A DNA stretch of 64,000 nt from Prunella strophiata (lineage: Eukaryota > Chordata > Aves > Passeriformes > Prunellidae): contig JAZBQD010000015.1 in assembly GCA_036583965.1 (NCBI GenBank), positions 68,604,830 through 68,668,829 of the forward strand. Direction: 5' to 3'. The number at the start of each line of letters is the position of its first letter. Position 1 is the first letter of the stretch. Of the stretch, positions 26,401 to 38,600 are shown piece by piece. The notes beneath the pieces are model-generated. The model saw only the letters and a program-made list of their open reading frames with translations. It was not told the origin of the DNA and made no database searches. A program made the position numbers and the translations under genes.

Positions 26401-27520
26401 CTGACTGTGTTTAAATACTCGATTCTTCAACAGAAAAGAAATCTGGAAAAACAAAAGCTTATAAAAAAATATTATATCCTACTAGAATAGCCTAGACACC
26501 TTTTGTGAAAGACAAATGGTTTAATTATAAACTGATGCTGCTCAGAGTACATTCTTCTATCATTGCTACCACGAGTTTTGGAGCTGCAGTTTGTGGGTAT
26601 TCTTTCTAATTTTCATTTTGGGTGGAAGGCATCTCTGTTTTGAGAGGAAACAGGAAAAAAATGAGGCCAGGAAATTTAAGGGAAGACATCACACAGCAAC
26701 TTCACAGCAACTCTTCCTATCAGTCAAGAAATAATTAAGTAATAACTCCACAACACCCAGCATTCACCTTTCAGAGCTGGGAGAGTTACACAGACAAGAC
26801 CACAGGAAACTCCATCTCTCTATAAAGTAAAGAAAATGACAGGACAGACTTCAAAATGCTGACACAGGCAGTAACTTGCTGCTCATAAAAAAAGACATGG
26901 TCAAAATGTGTTGGATAGAGAACACTGATGAGGTAATTTGTCAGATTATGAACTGCTTGAAATCTAAAGGCAGTGTCTGATGATCTATCTCCTTTCGCAT
27001 GTCCTTTTGACTGACTTCTCCCAGGCCCATTATCAAACCACATGTAGTGTGTGGATGTTTTTTTCCCCCTACACCTAGCTTGAATAATGGGTAATCAGTA
27101 AAAAACTTTCTGAAAAGATAACCCAAAACTTCATTTTCAAATGGCATAAAAAACAATTAAGCATAACTGAGGATCCTGAGAGAAGAATTTAATTTCACTG
27201 CATATATTTGATCCCATAGTCAGTTTAAACCATGACTTTTAACTGCAGAAATAATGTTTAAAATATTTTTAAGTGAGAAGCCACTCATCCTAGTATTCTA
27301 TGTACCAAAGTTCTGTGTCACTTAAGATGTGGTGCTCAGATCTACTTATGTATTTAGAAATCAAATTTAGATCAGGAAAAATAGAGCTATTCAAAATAAC
27401 AGCAGCAGGTGCTGAGACCTGCCTGACTTCTCCACTGATGCAACCACCCTCAAGGATTCCTAAAAATCATAAGAAAATGACCCTGAGAAGGAAAATTCTG
27501 GCAGTGCCATTGCCATTTTT
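14440..27520. other. Long non-coding stretch, no gene recognised
   Basis: About 13 kb without a recognisable gene. Open frames are at most 128 codons (27300-27686, which runs into the LTR) and usually under 100. Small structures noted: a kappaB-like palindrome at 16379-16389; a B-box-like GGTTCGAGCTA near 16711 that may be a tRNA-derived SINE scrap; an inverted pair AAGGGCGT (21795-21802) and ACGCCCTT (21849-21856); a (CT)n patch near 24763-24776; and a small CpG patch at about 25543-25578. AT-rich segments occur around 20190-20260 and 23560-23960. Confidence 0.6.
16379..16389. promoter_or_regulatory. kappaB-like palindromic site near an AT-rich TATA-like stretch
   Basis: GGGAATTTCCC is the textbook palindromic NF-kappaB (Rel) binding sequence. 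Here it is extended to AAGGGAATTTCCCTT and followed at once by TATATAAATA (about 16391-16400). What is seen is the motif only. An 11-bp motif is expected occasionally by chance, and there is no gene start beside it. Confidence 0.3.
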
Positions 27521-27919
27521 TGTCAGAAGTCAGGACATGCCTCTGGCTGTCCTGGATGGCTCAAGCCCCTGGCAGGGGGCTCAGAAGCCTTGGCAAAGAA
27601 CCCAAGACCCCTGTGCCTTTGATTTCAACCCATGGAAAAAATTACCAGCCTTATATGAGGATTTGCGAGACACAAAAATTAAGTAGAGTAATAGTTTATC
27701 ACAGGATGGAGAAGTAGAATTTTGGGATTTTTAGAATGGGGGTTCGGGGGCCAAGATGGAGGAATTTGGATGTGTTCTGTGCTTCTTTCTCCTTCTTCAT
27801 AGCCTCCATCTTCTGGGTGATGGTGGCACTTTTGAATTGGTTTAGAGTAGAGTTAGACACTATAACATAGGTGATAGGTATTGGAAAGTAACTGTAAATA
27901 ATGTACACGTAGTTTTTAG

Positions 27920-27927
27920 TATAAAAA
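27920..27927 (+). promoter_or_regulatory. LTR TATA box
   Basis: TATAAAAA lies 400 bp into the solo LTR and about 100 bp before its poly(A) signal, where the U3 promoter of an LTR is expected. The start site would fall near 27950. Whether it is still active is not visible from sequence. Confidence 0.65.
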
Positions 27928-28020
27928 GACAACACTGTCCCAGAGGTGGGCAGTGTGCCTCAGACTGACCTGCTGAACAGACCTCGGCTGGTCAGGGAAA
28001 GAGTTTGTTAGATAAGAGAA

Positions 28021-28026
28021 AATAAA
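28021..28026 (+). promoter_or_regulatory. LTR poly(A) signal
   Basis: AATAAA within the solo LTR, in the position expected for the R region, with the remaining roughly 115 bp forming the U5-like end. It could end transcripts that run in from the left on the plus strand. Confidence 0.65.
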
Positions 28027-28142
28027 CAACCTTGGAAACTGCAGACGAAGACTCCTGACTCCTTCTTCGGTTCTTGGGCTGGGAAACAGAGACTTTCTAA
28101 CACATATCAGGGTCATCTCGAGCTCCTGAGAGACCTCCGACA

Positions 28143-29904
28143 ATTTTGCTGGACCCTGATAAAGAGACTGTTTGGTGTTCAGCCATGTTGCCCGTACCAG
28201 TGTGACTAAGTCAGTCTCCACATTCCCAGTTTGTCTCTTTCTTCAGGCCCCATTTTGGATAGAACCAGGTGAACTTGCTGAAGTCTGGCTATTCATTCAG
28301 ATTTTTATAGGAATGTTAAGATCTTGGACTTGTCACAGCCATCATCATAACAGGAAGATAGGAACCAACTTGGTGAAAGAAGGAGCTGACCACAAAAAAA
28401 AGCCTGGCCTCTTGCACCCCTGGGTTTGCCTTGGAGCATGCACAGCTTCTCCAGGCTCCTGCTGACCTGACAAAGAGGGATTGTAATGACATTCCTCCAC
28501 TGAGGGACTCGTTCACTGAAACATCTTAGCACCTGGGGGAAGCAAGTCAGGCTGAGCAGCTCAGTCTGACATAGAGAGAGAAAACGAGAGAGTCTCATGG
28601 CACGAGCATGGTGTACTGTCTGGGCTGAAATGCACTCAGCAGGAGGGTGTGCTCTGAGTCTTGTGTTCACATGTGACATGAGATTATATCACCATAAAAT
28701 ATGATGGCTTTGTATTTTTATAGTTCTGACAGATATAGATATGAGTACTCAGGACAACAAGGGTCATTGAGTTTCTCTGTGTTTGTATGTTGTAGGTATT
28801 CAGCTCCAAAATGTCCAAAGATTATTCATTTTCTGTTAGACCATCTGCAAAATCCTAGAACAAATGCAAAAGCCTTTGGGTTAAAACCTAAAATGAAAGC
28901 TCATATTCTGCAAGAGGCAGAACAAAGAAGACCCTGATCATGGGGTTGAATTTCTAGCACAGATGCTCATTTTGGCTTCATTTCAGGAGGCTTTGAGTGC
29001 ACCATGCAATTAAGCAAACTCTTACCCAACATATCCCAGCACTAGAGCTCTACTGACTTGTGTCAAATGCAGATGATGCTCTGACTCTTCAGTGCAGCGG
29101 TCTCCTTCACACTGAAAAAAACCACACACAATTTTTTTTGTTCTCCTTGATGTAGTTTCAGAAAAGATAAATTTTGACATGGGAAAGAGCAAATAACACT
29201 ATTTCGTTCTTGCTCTAGATCTGGTAGTCACTCCTTGCTTATTTGCTAAGCAGCTGAAGTCCCATGGGATGGTTTCTGAGACATGCAAGATGGTGGGTGG
29301 TCACAGCAAACTGGATTGGCAGGCAGCCTGGGGGATGTTGTCGTCTTTTCCTAAACTGAGACAACACTGGAGAATAGGAGAATACCGCAGACATCCTATT
29401 TCCCTTAGCAATAATCTCCATCCCATGTAGGGCAAAACTATTCAGTCCTTCAGCATGTATAGTTTATCCAGTCAGGAAACATATTATTGCCTCATAAAAT
29501 GGGGCACCTGTCTCATTTTCCATTAAATATTAACAGCAGCACCACAGAAAAGAACTGTAGTAGTGTTATTATAGAAATGTGCTGGGTAAATCTTATTAAA
29601 GTGTACTGTGGATGTCAACAAACAGAAAGAAAGTAGGAAAACATGAAATACATGAAAAATTGCAGACTGATGTGGTTTAGACATCACAGTATCCTTTTTG
29701 CAGAAGTAATTAATATTTCTTCATCCTTCAGTGCTGCGCTATAGAACTGGTAACACTTATCGCTTCTGAAGTATCTTTGTTATCAGTAGATAGCAAAGCC
29801 TTGGCTTAGGACTGCAAAGGGCCTTTGCAGGGTGCTTGTAGCAGTCTGAAAGCCAGGTACAACCACCTGAAGCCAGCTGCATGAGCTGCAAGAAAAGCAC
29901 TGCA
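28143..29904. other. Non-coding stretch, no gene recognised
   Basis: Unique-looking sequence right of the LTR. No retroviral internal sequence is visible after the LTR end, which supports the solo reading. Open frames up to 124 codons (28305-28679, minus) overlap others in different frames and have no recognisable features. Confidence 0.62.
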
Positions 29905-30455
29905 GAAACAGGGCCGGCACCCTGCCGCCGCTCCCCGGCACCCTCTCTTATCCACTTAGCGGTACTTGCTATATAAGGGACAGTCTGCCACGTCTACCAG
30001 CGACTTATATCCCACACAATCTCCTTAACTCTGCTGCCTGGCTCCTGACCTTTGTGGGCAGAGTACACCGAACCAGGGCTCTGAGAACTTTGCTTAAAAC
30101 AGTCACGTACTTCACTCTTCCCTGCTTCAGCCCAGGCAGGAAGCGGCAGTCCAGAAATACCACACCGAAGGCTGTTCCTGCAGCTTTCCAAGCCTGACCT
30201 TCCCGTTCCTGTTCCCAGTGGACAAATCTCCTGAAACCTCCGGATTGTGCTGGGTGTCTCCAGGCTTTCTCAGGGGCTTTCCAGTTTGTCCCGGGTTTAG
30301 CTGAGCTGGGAAATCTGCAAGAATAGCTTTTGTCCTGCCGCTGCTGTATTCCTGTTTCCCAGCCTTGCTGAAACAAAAGTGGCACAGGGAACACTTTTCG
30401 GTGTTGCAGATGAATAAGATCTTCCTGGAATGAATAAAAAGGTCAAATTTGATTT
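29905..30455 (+). promoter_or_regulatory. CpG-enriched segment with TATA box and downstream poly(A) signal (candidate transcription unit)
   Basis: By hand count about 16 CpG fall between 29911 and 30420, while neighbouring blocks of 200-300 bp have none or one. A GC-rich start (CCGGC...GCCGCCGC...CCCCGGC, 29913-29940) is followed by a GATA-type site (CTTATC, 29947-29952) and TATATAAGG (29970-29978). A start near 30000 would give a transcript of about 450 nt ending after AATAAA at 30433-30438. No plus-strand protein is convincing. Two overlapping minus-strand frames (30005-30394, 129 codons; 30127-30462, 111 codons) cover the same bases and are unrecognised. Alternatives are an unrecognised LTR-type repeat, an enhancer, a lncRNA promoter or a first exon. 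Confidence 0.33.
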
Positions 30456-33400
30456 CCATCACAACTCCTGCGCATTTCTAGCTTTGAAACTCAGCCACTT
30501 TATGCTCAAAAGCCAATCACTGCCTGTCACCCAGCTTTAGTCCTTTGTACAGTAATTTATTTAAAACACTCAAGCAAATAAATGATTTATCCTGCTTTTG
30601 TGGACCCAAATTGGTAACTAATGCTAGATATGGAAGACAGAAAACCAATGAAGACTCAGTTTTGATGTTTCTTCGTGTTTTTCAAAATTCCCAAAAGCAA
30701 AGTTTTTCAGATTAAACCGTCCTTAATGTGTTCTGTTCTCACCAGTGGTATCCAAATGGTGTGGCCTGAGATACAGTAAAGACTGAGCTGGGAAACTGAG
30801 ACATAATTGAAATTTGTAAGGTCATTAGCCAGAAAATAATAACAAATTACCCCAATAGAATCTTAGCTATATAGTACCTTCATACATTCTCAGTGGGTTA
30901 TTTCCTAAAAAAAAAAAAAAAAAAAGTTCTACTTTTAGAAATAATTCAGAAATGTCTTTTTTATATAAATTCTATCTGTCACATGAATTAGTCTGTGATA
31001 AATTCAGACTTTTGTCATACTATGTAACTACCATAAACATCCTGAGGGGGCAAAAAAAAAATTGTTCTGAATAGACAAAAGCTGCAGTAGGTTTTCTGTA
31101 CACCCTAGCAATCCCTAAAGGGAAGGAATATGAGAAATAGTATGTACCTGTCTAGTCTCTAACCTTTGCCTTGACAGAGTTTATATCTGGGTATAGCCCC
31201 AGACCAAGCAGTTTGTGGGAATAGAAGGGAAATAGGGACTTCCACTGTTGGAAATACAAGTTTTGTAGAGATTTGGAGGAGGAAGTTAGCAAAACTTGAT
31301 GCTTGCAGCTAATCAGGGCTTGTTTGGCTCAGTTCCAGGACAGACTCACAGGGATTTTTACAATTATAGAGACCTGATAAACATTGTTTTGGACTATCCC
31401 AGGAGTCAGCTGAATGATGAGAAGATTTACAAATGTGTGTGTGAATAAATGATCTTACAGCTGCTTGTAGGGCAGAGCTTTTGTTATTTGAGCTGTTTGT
31501 AGCATCACAGTATTTTTCCCCTTAAAATATTTATCTGATCTGAACTTGCAAGAGGGGTTGGTTTGCTGGCTTTTGTTTATTTTTTTTTTTTTCCTAATTG
31601 CTCTTCAACGTTATCCTGTTAAACATTTTCAGCCATCTAGTCCAGGTGTTACAGTTATGCAGTATAGCACAGCCTGATAAAAAATCAGAGCAAACAACTT
31701 GCAGAATAACTACAGGTAGGCATATCACTTATCCAAACCAACCAGCAAATTTTTTCAACAAATGATATTTACAGGCAAAAGTAGGAAAGATTTCATGACT
31801 GGTGAGTAGTCCAGAGAAAAAACAGAATGTCACAGAAATTTATGCAATGCTGGATTCAGTGATCTTCAATGATACTTTTCTTCCAATATATGTTATTTAT
31901 ACACTACTTATTGAACTTGGCTGTAAAGTAGAACAAGAACCCATCAAGTATATTCTTTACCTTGTAGAATTCATATTCTGTCACTGAATATTAATGGATA
32001 CAGCAGTGTTTTAGATCATAAAGCTAAATTCTGGATTAATGAGGAGCATGTATCAATGTTCTTTTATACTTGAATAGACAAATTTTAAAGGATTTTCTTG
32101 CCACACAAGACCAGTGTTACATTTAATGCCATGAAGACCTCACACACTTGTCAAAACCGAACTTTGATTTTTGAAAATGCTGTTACTTAGAAAATTATTT
32201 ATGTGTAGTTAGAAAGACAAAAAATGGAGGACTATGGAGCTGAGTTCTGTGTAACGGCTCTGAGACTGAAAAATGTAAACAAATGAAAAATAGAAGCAAT
32301 AATACAGTTCAGTTGTGTCTAATGGCAGATAATGTTGGTGATAAGTACTGTAATATGTTCTGCCTTCTTATCTGGAAAGACCACAAATAATGACTAACTA
32401 CTGATAAAAATAACAATTCCCTTTGCAGACTCGCTTTTTCCCTTCCAAATCTATGTGGACTCAGTGAACAAGAGCCCTGTGATGATGATGACTTCTGAGT
32501 AACTTATGTGTTGTCTTGGAATAAATTTTTAATTTATGACTGTGTTGATTACCCTGGCTGAAGGGGGGAAAGCTTGAAGCTCCCAAACCCCCCACCTCCT
32601 CTGCTTTTTCATCCTCCGATGTTTTATTTTCCCAGCAGTCCAGCTGTACTCTCCTCATACTGTGTGCATTGTTGGGATTATCTTCAGCCATGTGAACTAT
32701 AAACATGGCTCACTGCAGCCCAGCTAACAGAGTGGCAAAGGGCCAAGAAGGAAAATCATCCTCTTCATCTGAGAGGCATCTGGAAAATGGACCCAGAAAG
32801 GGTCTTTCCCTCAGTCTGCTGGAAGTTCTCTGACACCACAAGGACAAAATAACAGAGTCGTTGTTTCTAGGTGATGGAATACTCCCAGGTAATCATCATG
32901 ACAACAAGAATTTTGATTCTGGTTGTTTTTTTTTTTTTTCTTTAAGTTATGAGGGAAAGAAAGACTTGTTCCCATTTCCCATCAGGGGCAGAGATGTTGT
33001 CCAACAGCACATTTCCAGAGACAAAAAAGCAGAACTTGAGGCACACATTTTCCATCATTGTGAATTTGGGGAACACAGTTCCTCTGTGTCTCATATCCAT
33101 CACATGTAAACATGGAAAGTAAATCTGCACACTGATTTGTAATGTGTTCTTGTAGCTATAAGGTCGAGTGTTGAGCTTATTGCTACAGAGAAGCTCTCTA
33201 TTTTACTGAAGTCTACCTGGAATAAGGATAGCAACAGCAAATGTTTGAAATCACTTAACACCCCTAGTGGAAAATTAATTCTCTTTAAAATTATTGTGTA
33301 GTAGAGGACAAAGTGAAAATGAAGAACATAGAGAGCTCTCTGTATCTGTGTCTGTGGTGATACAGATATAACAAGGCGTACCAGGGCTAGTCCCTAATTA

Positions 33401-34411
33401 AAAGAGAATAGTTGTCTGATTAATGGGCAGCACCAGATGGCATCAAAGGAGTTGCCTTTTTTAGCTTTACTTAGCCATTCTTCAAAAATGCTTATTTCAG
33501 GCTGTGATGAATTTTTTTTTCCATAGGGTATCACCTACAAATTTATGTTCCCTCCGCAAATTCCTCAAGTGCCTGGGAAGCAGCATCCAGAATAAAGCAG
33601 CTTATCAACCTTATCGAGTGCTGTTGTCAATGCTCAAGCCATATTTTCACTTCCTTACATCACATGCACTTTCCATTTTGGTGAAGGAGAAATGAGGACT
33701 TCATCTCCAGCCCTGGCTACTGTGCAGCCACTCTGATGCTGGAGTCAGCAGTGTGGGAGCATGTGTGGAAGTCCTGTCTCCAGCAACCCTCAGCCCTCAG
33801 CACGTATCTAAACTTCAGATTAAAGGTCAAACTTTGCTTCTGCCTTTTTCTTGACTAAGAAAGCCAGTGTCCTCAGGCAGGCAAGCTATTTTGTTGTATT
33901 TCATCAGTTGGTGGAAAGCAGCTGTACTGCTTAGCATAATTAACGAGGAGGTCAGACAGTAATGCTTTGTATACAGTAGTGTTATATGCAGCACTAAGGC
34001 AAGTAATTACCCATAAAAACAGTTTCTTGTAAAAAGAGTGGGGAAAATCCCCCTCCCCTGAAAAAAAAAATGGAGCACAGTACTTCCTTTTATTCATCAC
34101 TAAAACCATTTCCCCTTCAGGTTCTTCAAGGCCAGAAAATCATTTACCAAAATATTCAGGAAGTAATCCACAGCAATACTCATTACTGTTTATTGAAAAT
34201 TTGCCACTGACTGTTACAAATATACATGAAAAACATCCATGTAAAAGGAAGGCAGTTGCACACCGTGCTGTATTTACTACCCCTCCTGGTGTATCCAAAG
34301 GTAGTTTTAAAGATATTACAAGAGGAAATTACCAATAGTTTCCTGTAAGTTCCTTTGCATACAACTTTTCTTCAGGTCTTTAACTACAAAATAATATCTT
34401 TCTACAGGTGG
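30456..34411. other. Non-coding stretch, no gene recognised
   Basis: AT-rich unique-looking DNA. Homopolymer runs: A19 at 30907-30925, T13 at 31580-31592 and T14 at 32926-32939. Open frames are all under 90 codons. No repeat family is recognised. Confidence 0.62.
30907..30925 (+). repeat. Poly(A) run of 19
   Basis: An uninterrupted A run with no preceding poly(A) signal or transcript-like body. Treated as a mononucleotide repeat. Confidence 0.85.
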
Positions 34412-34448
34412 GTGTATATAGTGTATATAGTGTATACACTAGTGTATG
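34412..34448. repeat. Short tandem repeat, 9-bp unit GTGTATATA
   Basis: Two copies of GTGTATATA are followed by a changed third copy that flows into GTATACACTAGTGTAT, giving a local inverted repeat as well. It lies about 160 bp left of the CR1 fragment and may be unstable in length. Confidence 0.7.
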
Positions 34449-34605
34449 GTCATTCATGATAAAATATTTCCTTCCCAACCAAGGCTCAAGCAGGAGGCAC
34501 ATTTTCAGAAGTACTGAACAGGCTGACTCATTCTTCAGGTAACAGAGAGTGCTGGAGAAGATGGCAGGGTGAATGGAATCCCTCTTAAACGAAGATTTTA
34601 CTGTT

Positions 34606-34843
34606 TAGAATAGAATAGAACAGACTGTTTGGAAGGGATCTACATCACCCATCCAGTCAGGGCTGAATTAGTTAAATCTCTTTTTTAAGGACACTATCCA
34701 AATGATTCTAAAACACTGACAGGCTTTGGGCATTAGCCACCTCTCTAGGAAGCCTGTTCCAGTGTATGACCACTTTCTCAGCAGAGAAATGTTTCCTGAT
34801 GTCAAGACGGGACATCCCCTGGTGCAGTTTTGTGCTGTTGTCT
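34606..34843 (-). mobile_element. CR1 LINE fragment, 5'-truncated
   Basis: On the plus strand it begins with a short tandem tail (AGAATAGAATAGAACAG), the mirror of the terminal repeat of CR1 LINEs, so the element lies on the minus strand with its 3' end at the left. It continues with TTTGGAAGGGATCTACATCA, CTGACAGGCTTTGGGCATTA, AGCCACCTCTCTAGGAAGCC, TGTTCCAGTGTATGACCACT and CCCCTGGTGCAGTTTTGTGC, all recognisable CR1 3'-end blocks in order. About 240 bp remain, with no reverse transcriptase. CR1 is the dominant retrotransposon of birds, and 5' truncation is its normal state. Confidence 0.9.
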
Positions 34844-35618
34844 AATTTGGATTTGCTCTTTTTTGGTAGAAATGCAGACTGATTTCTGAAGAACCCAAAG
34901 GTAGTAAAACTGAGTATTCGTGAGCAGCCATCTGACTCATTCCACTGAAGGGATGATATTCAGGCCCAGTGAAAGGCCACTGGCTCTGCCCTGAGCATAT
35001 TCTCTTTTTGCAACTTTTTACAACAGATGATAACATAAAGTGTTTCTCACATGTTCCTTTACCTAAGAAAGCTCTTTCAGCCTTTGCTGTAATCATGACA
35101 TCTGGAGAGTGTGCTGCCAGACTCTCATGCTGAGCTAGTAACCTGCTTGTGCACAAAAGTACTCAGCAGAACTGGAGGAAGCCAGATCACAACATATATT
35201 ACATAAGTTATAGCATGTATTCAAACCCTCAGTATGGAGCCTTCCTCTGTGCCAATACTGTGGACCACTGACAGGCAGCACCTTACCCCATTTACAAATA
35301 TCACTAATTTTGGTGAGGATGTCCCCAGTATAACACAGATAAGTGCAGCTGATTTGAAAAGATCTGTACAAAAATTTTAGAGCCCTATGTGAAAAGGTAT
35401 ATTAACATATTAATTCCTCTGTAATCTTCTATTTATACATTCTGTTTGAGCTTATGAGATGGTACTGCTTGAACATGTACCATGCTGTTTAAAACTAAGG
35501 AATCTAGTCCTGTCTAGTCTGTTGGGGAAGTCACTCATGCTCATCAACTATAGAGGCAATTCAGGCAATAATTTTGAATTAGACATCTAACATTTGGATG
35601 GCCAAACCTTGAAAATAT

Positions 35619-35622
35619 ATGT

Positions 35623-35680
<58 letters not shown>
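35619..35680. repeat. (GT)n dinucleotide microsatellite
   Basis: A GT tract begins as GTGTGTGT, is interrupted by TT, continues as about 22 uninterrupted GT units (35631-35674) and closes with a GCGTGT variant. It is flanked on the right by AT-rich sequence with ATATTATATAA repeated twice within about 30 bp. Alternating purine-pyrimidine of this length can adopt Z-DNA, and length polymorphism is expected. Confidence 0.95.
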
Positions 35681-38600
35681 ATTTCATATTATATAAGCAT
35701 TAACAAATTTATATTATATAAATCTTATACACAGGATTCAACATTTACTGAAATCCACATAAGAAGCCATTTTCCCTGTAGCATACTACTGCACTATACC
35801 TGGCAAAACTTGTAGCATTTAATGGTGTTCCACTTTTCTTTATTTCCTGACTCTTCTTTTGATCTACAGAAAGTTACCTAGTAGCTAGAATTAAAAGAAT
35901 ACATAAGATAAAGGTTAACTAGTGCTAACTGGCTTTACAAAGGGCTGCAGAGACGTTAAGCCAGGCAGGGCAGGCACCATCTACCACTCCCCAGTGTGGG
36001 GAAGGTGGCACTTTGTCTTTCACATCTGTTACACAAGCTTCTGCTCACTATGACTGGGACATCAGCTCAAATGGAAAGAGCATCTGGGAGTAAACATGCC
36101 TGTCCTGATGTACTCTGTGAATACTTTACCTCAGAAACACTTCCACATCATGGCACTTTTGGCATGTCTTGGGGGCTGTAGAATCAAACTGGAGCTTGGG
36201 TTGTGGGGCATTTTGCTGCTCGAGCCTGGAATATTAGGCAAAATCCTCAGGAGCATTTTTCAGTGCACTGAAGAGACATGTTAATATTTCAACCTGAGAC
36301 ACAAAGTTAATAATATCCTGATGGCTGGCTCTTGGACTCCCTCCTTGCAGAGACAAATGCTACCCACACATTCCTCTGCCCGATACACAGACAGTCATAA
36401 CTTGGCGATTAAGCGTGGTTCCAAGGTCTGCTGAGATAAATCACAGAAAAGCACTGCATTGCTTTATATAGAACAATAACTTGAAGCAAGTTAGGAATGC
36501 AAAGAAAGCTGTAGGAAGGGATGTTTCTAATGAAAAGCTCTCTGTCAAAGATAACAGCAAGGAGCATGAGTGACAGATAGCACCAGCAAAACATGCAACA
36601 CAGGAGAACCAGGGAGGAATCTGAAGCCCAAACAGTCAAAGATATAAAGGCAGTTTATAAATTCTCAGCTGATTCTGCCATCTCTGAGACATGACTAATA
36701 TGGAGACAATGACAGTGTGTGGATGTCTCAGGGAGAAATAAAATGGTGCTGGGAAGGGAAGTAGTGTTTGAAATTTCTAAACTGAAAAACAGTAGTGTCT
36801 GTTTCCTTTTTTTAAAATTATCATTCTCATAAGGAAATTGTGGATTTTAAGAAGTAAATATTCTCCCAGGTGTGATAAAAATTTGTGTTAAATGTGAGCA
36901 GCATGCCAACAAAAAAGAACAATTGCCACATAGGAAAGAAGGAAAAATTGGGGCATTCATTGGTCCCCTGCAGGATATCTGAATTCATGAAAAGGACAGT
37001 TAACTGTTCTGAAGTGTAGAATAAAACAGGGTTGTGTTTTGGCTTGTCTGCAATAATGCAAGGGTAACAAAAAGAGGAAAATAAAAATGTTCATTTCATA
37101 CAAACGTTGCATATTTTGCATGCATCCATGTTGACTTGAAGTGTTTTCTACTAGATTTTTCCTTCTCAGAAACAAGGACATATAAAAAGCATTGCCTGTA
37201 GATTTATTCTGGTTGCTGCTTCTTTGATTGTAAAGCTGAAATAATGTACCCTCCAAACCCACTAATATTTCTATTGTGCCCAGACTTGTCCAGAGTTTTA
37301 CAATCCTAATTAGTTTCACAGTTGTCTTGTTGTTTTCCTGTACTCCCCCTCTGTCTGCTCATCACCATCTGCTGTTGTCCACGGTGTGATCTTAAAGGAA
37401 GTACCATCTCTTTGTTCTGCCTCTATACAGCACTTAATAGAAATAGCTCATTATGGGAATCCAGGGCTGAAATTCCTAAACACCATGGCAATAAATGTAG
37501 TGGACAGAAAGAATAATGAGTCTTAGAAACAGTAGAGAAATGCCCAACTCCTGGCTTTTGGGTAGTATCTTCTGCTTTTTGACTCTATCTTTTGTCCCTG
37601 TGCCATTTCTGCTCAGCCCATTACAAGAATTGCTGGAAAGAGTTAGATGAGCACACAGAGTTTGGTCACAATGCAGCCGTCATTTGGGAAAAAAAGGCAG
37701 TGATGGATGTGGGAAAGGGAAAAGTGAACATCAGAACAAATCCTCTTTCAAACTCACACAAGTGCAAATAGGGAAATATCACCTTTGTACTGTACTGTAC
37801 AGTACTGTGCCTTGGTACCTGCACTTCAGGCTGTCTGCTTGAGGTTTTTGTTCTGCTTTTATCAAGTTAGAACCATTTAAATGAAGACACATTAGGTGCC
37901 AGTGTGTCCCAATAGGGAATGGGTGTGGTCAGTGGCAGTGTACTGAAATGCAAGCATTAGCTCTAAGGATCAGCCCTCCTCAGTGTTCAGCAGCTCTTAC
38001 TCTCTCCAAGAGCAGTCAGTAACTGGGCATAATACTCAGTGGATGCTTCCTACTTATTTCACTTCTGTCCCCTATTTCTCAAAAGTTCTTTATGTTTGTT
38101 ATTTGTACGTGCTAAGAACATAAGATCTGGTTCATTTAGTAACTGAAAGAACTGATGACATAGGAACAACAAAATATAAGTATCATTGCATCTGGTGAGT
38201 TATGGGTGGCCAGAATTGGGACCTCTGCAAATGAACTCTATTACAAATTCTTGAGGTTTAGGGGTCAGGGGGTTGCTTAGATTTGTGATGAAGGATATGG
38301 AAAATCTGAAAGAAATGGATATTTTTCACTATTACTTAACAGAAAAGAGTAACATTCCCGAGGCAGGTTAGTTCAAAGGCCTTACTTGGACTGAATGTGA
38401 AATGTGATCAAATTGCCTCCAAAAAATCTGAGGTTTGTGGCTATTAGAAATACAGCACTTTGGGAGGCAGTGTATTGAACCTCAATGACTGGCTTTTGGC
38501 ATTTGAACAAGTCAACATAAAATGATGAAACTAAATATTCAGGAGGACTGGTCTTTCAAAATTCCTGAAGAGACATTCATTTTCATAACTGTTCAGTCTT

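Larger units (their letters stand above)
27521..28142 (+). mobile_element. Solo LTR of an avian endogenous retrovirus (622 bp)
   Basis: The element begins TGTCAGAAGTC and ends GACCTCCGACA. The reverse complement of the end, TGTCGGAGGTC, matches the start at 9 of 11 bases, the classic TG...CA retroviral LTR form. Flanks ATTTTT (27515-27520) and ATTTTG (28143-28148) look like a 6-bp target duplication with one later change, and 6 bp favours a class II (ERVK-like) integrase over ERVL-like (5 bp). A TATA box (27920-27927) and an AATAAA (28021-28026) are spaced as U3, R and U5 require. The central text, with its GGCCAAGATGGAGGAATT and ATAACATAGGTGATAGGTAT motifs, resembles LTRs I recall from songbird genomes. 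No gag, pol or env remnant, primer-binding site or second LTR lies beside it, so it is a recombined solo LTR. A CTCF-like word (GGCAGGGGGC) lies in U3 near 27574. Confidence 0.85.

Noticed and set aside
27300..27686. 128-codon open frame running into the LTR
   Set aside because: It crosses the LTR boundary at 27521 from unique DNA and has no retroviral protein resemblance; accidental.
34606..34843. Regulatory meaning of two CR1 fragments sharing minus orientation
   Set aside because: Two insertions in the same direction are expected by chance, and nothing links them.
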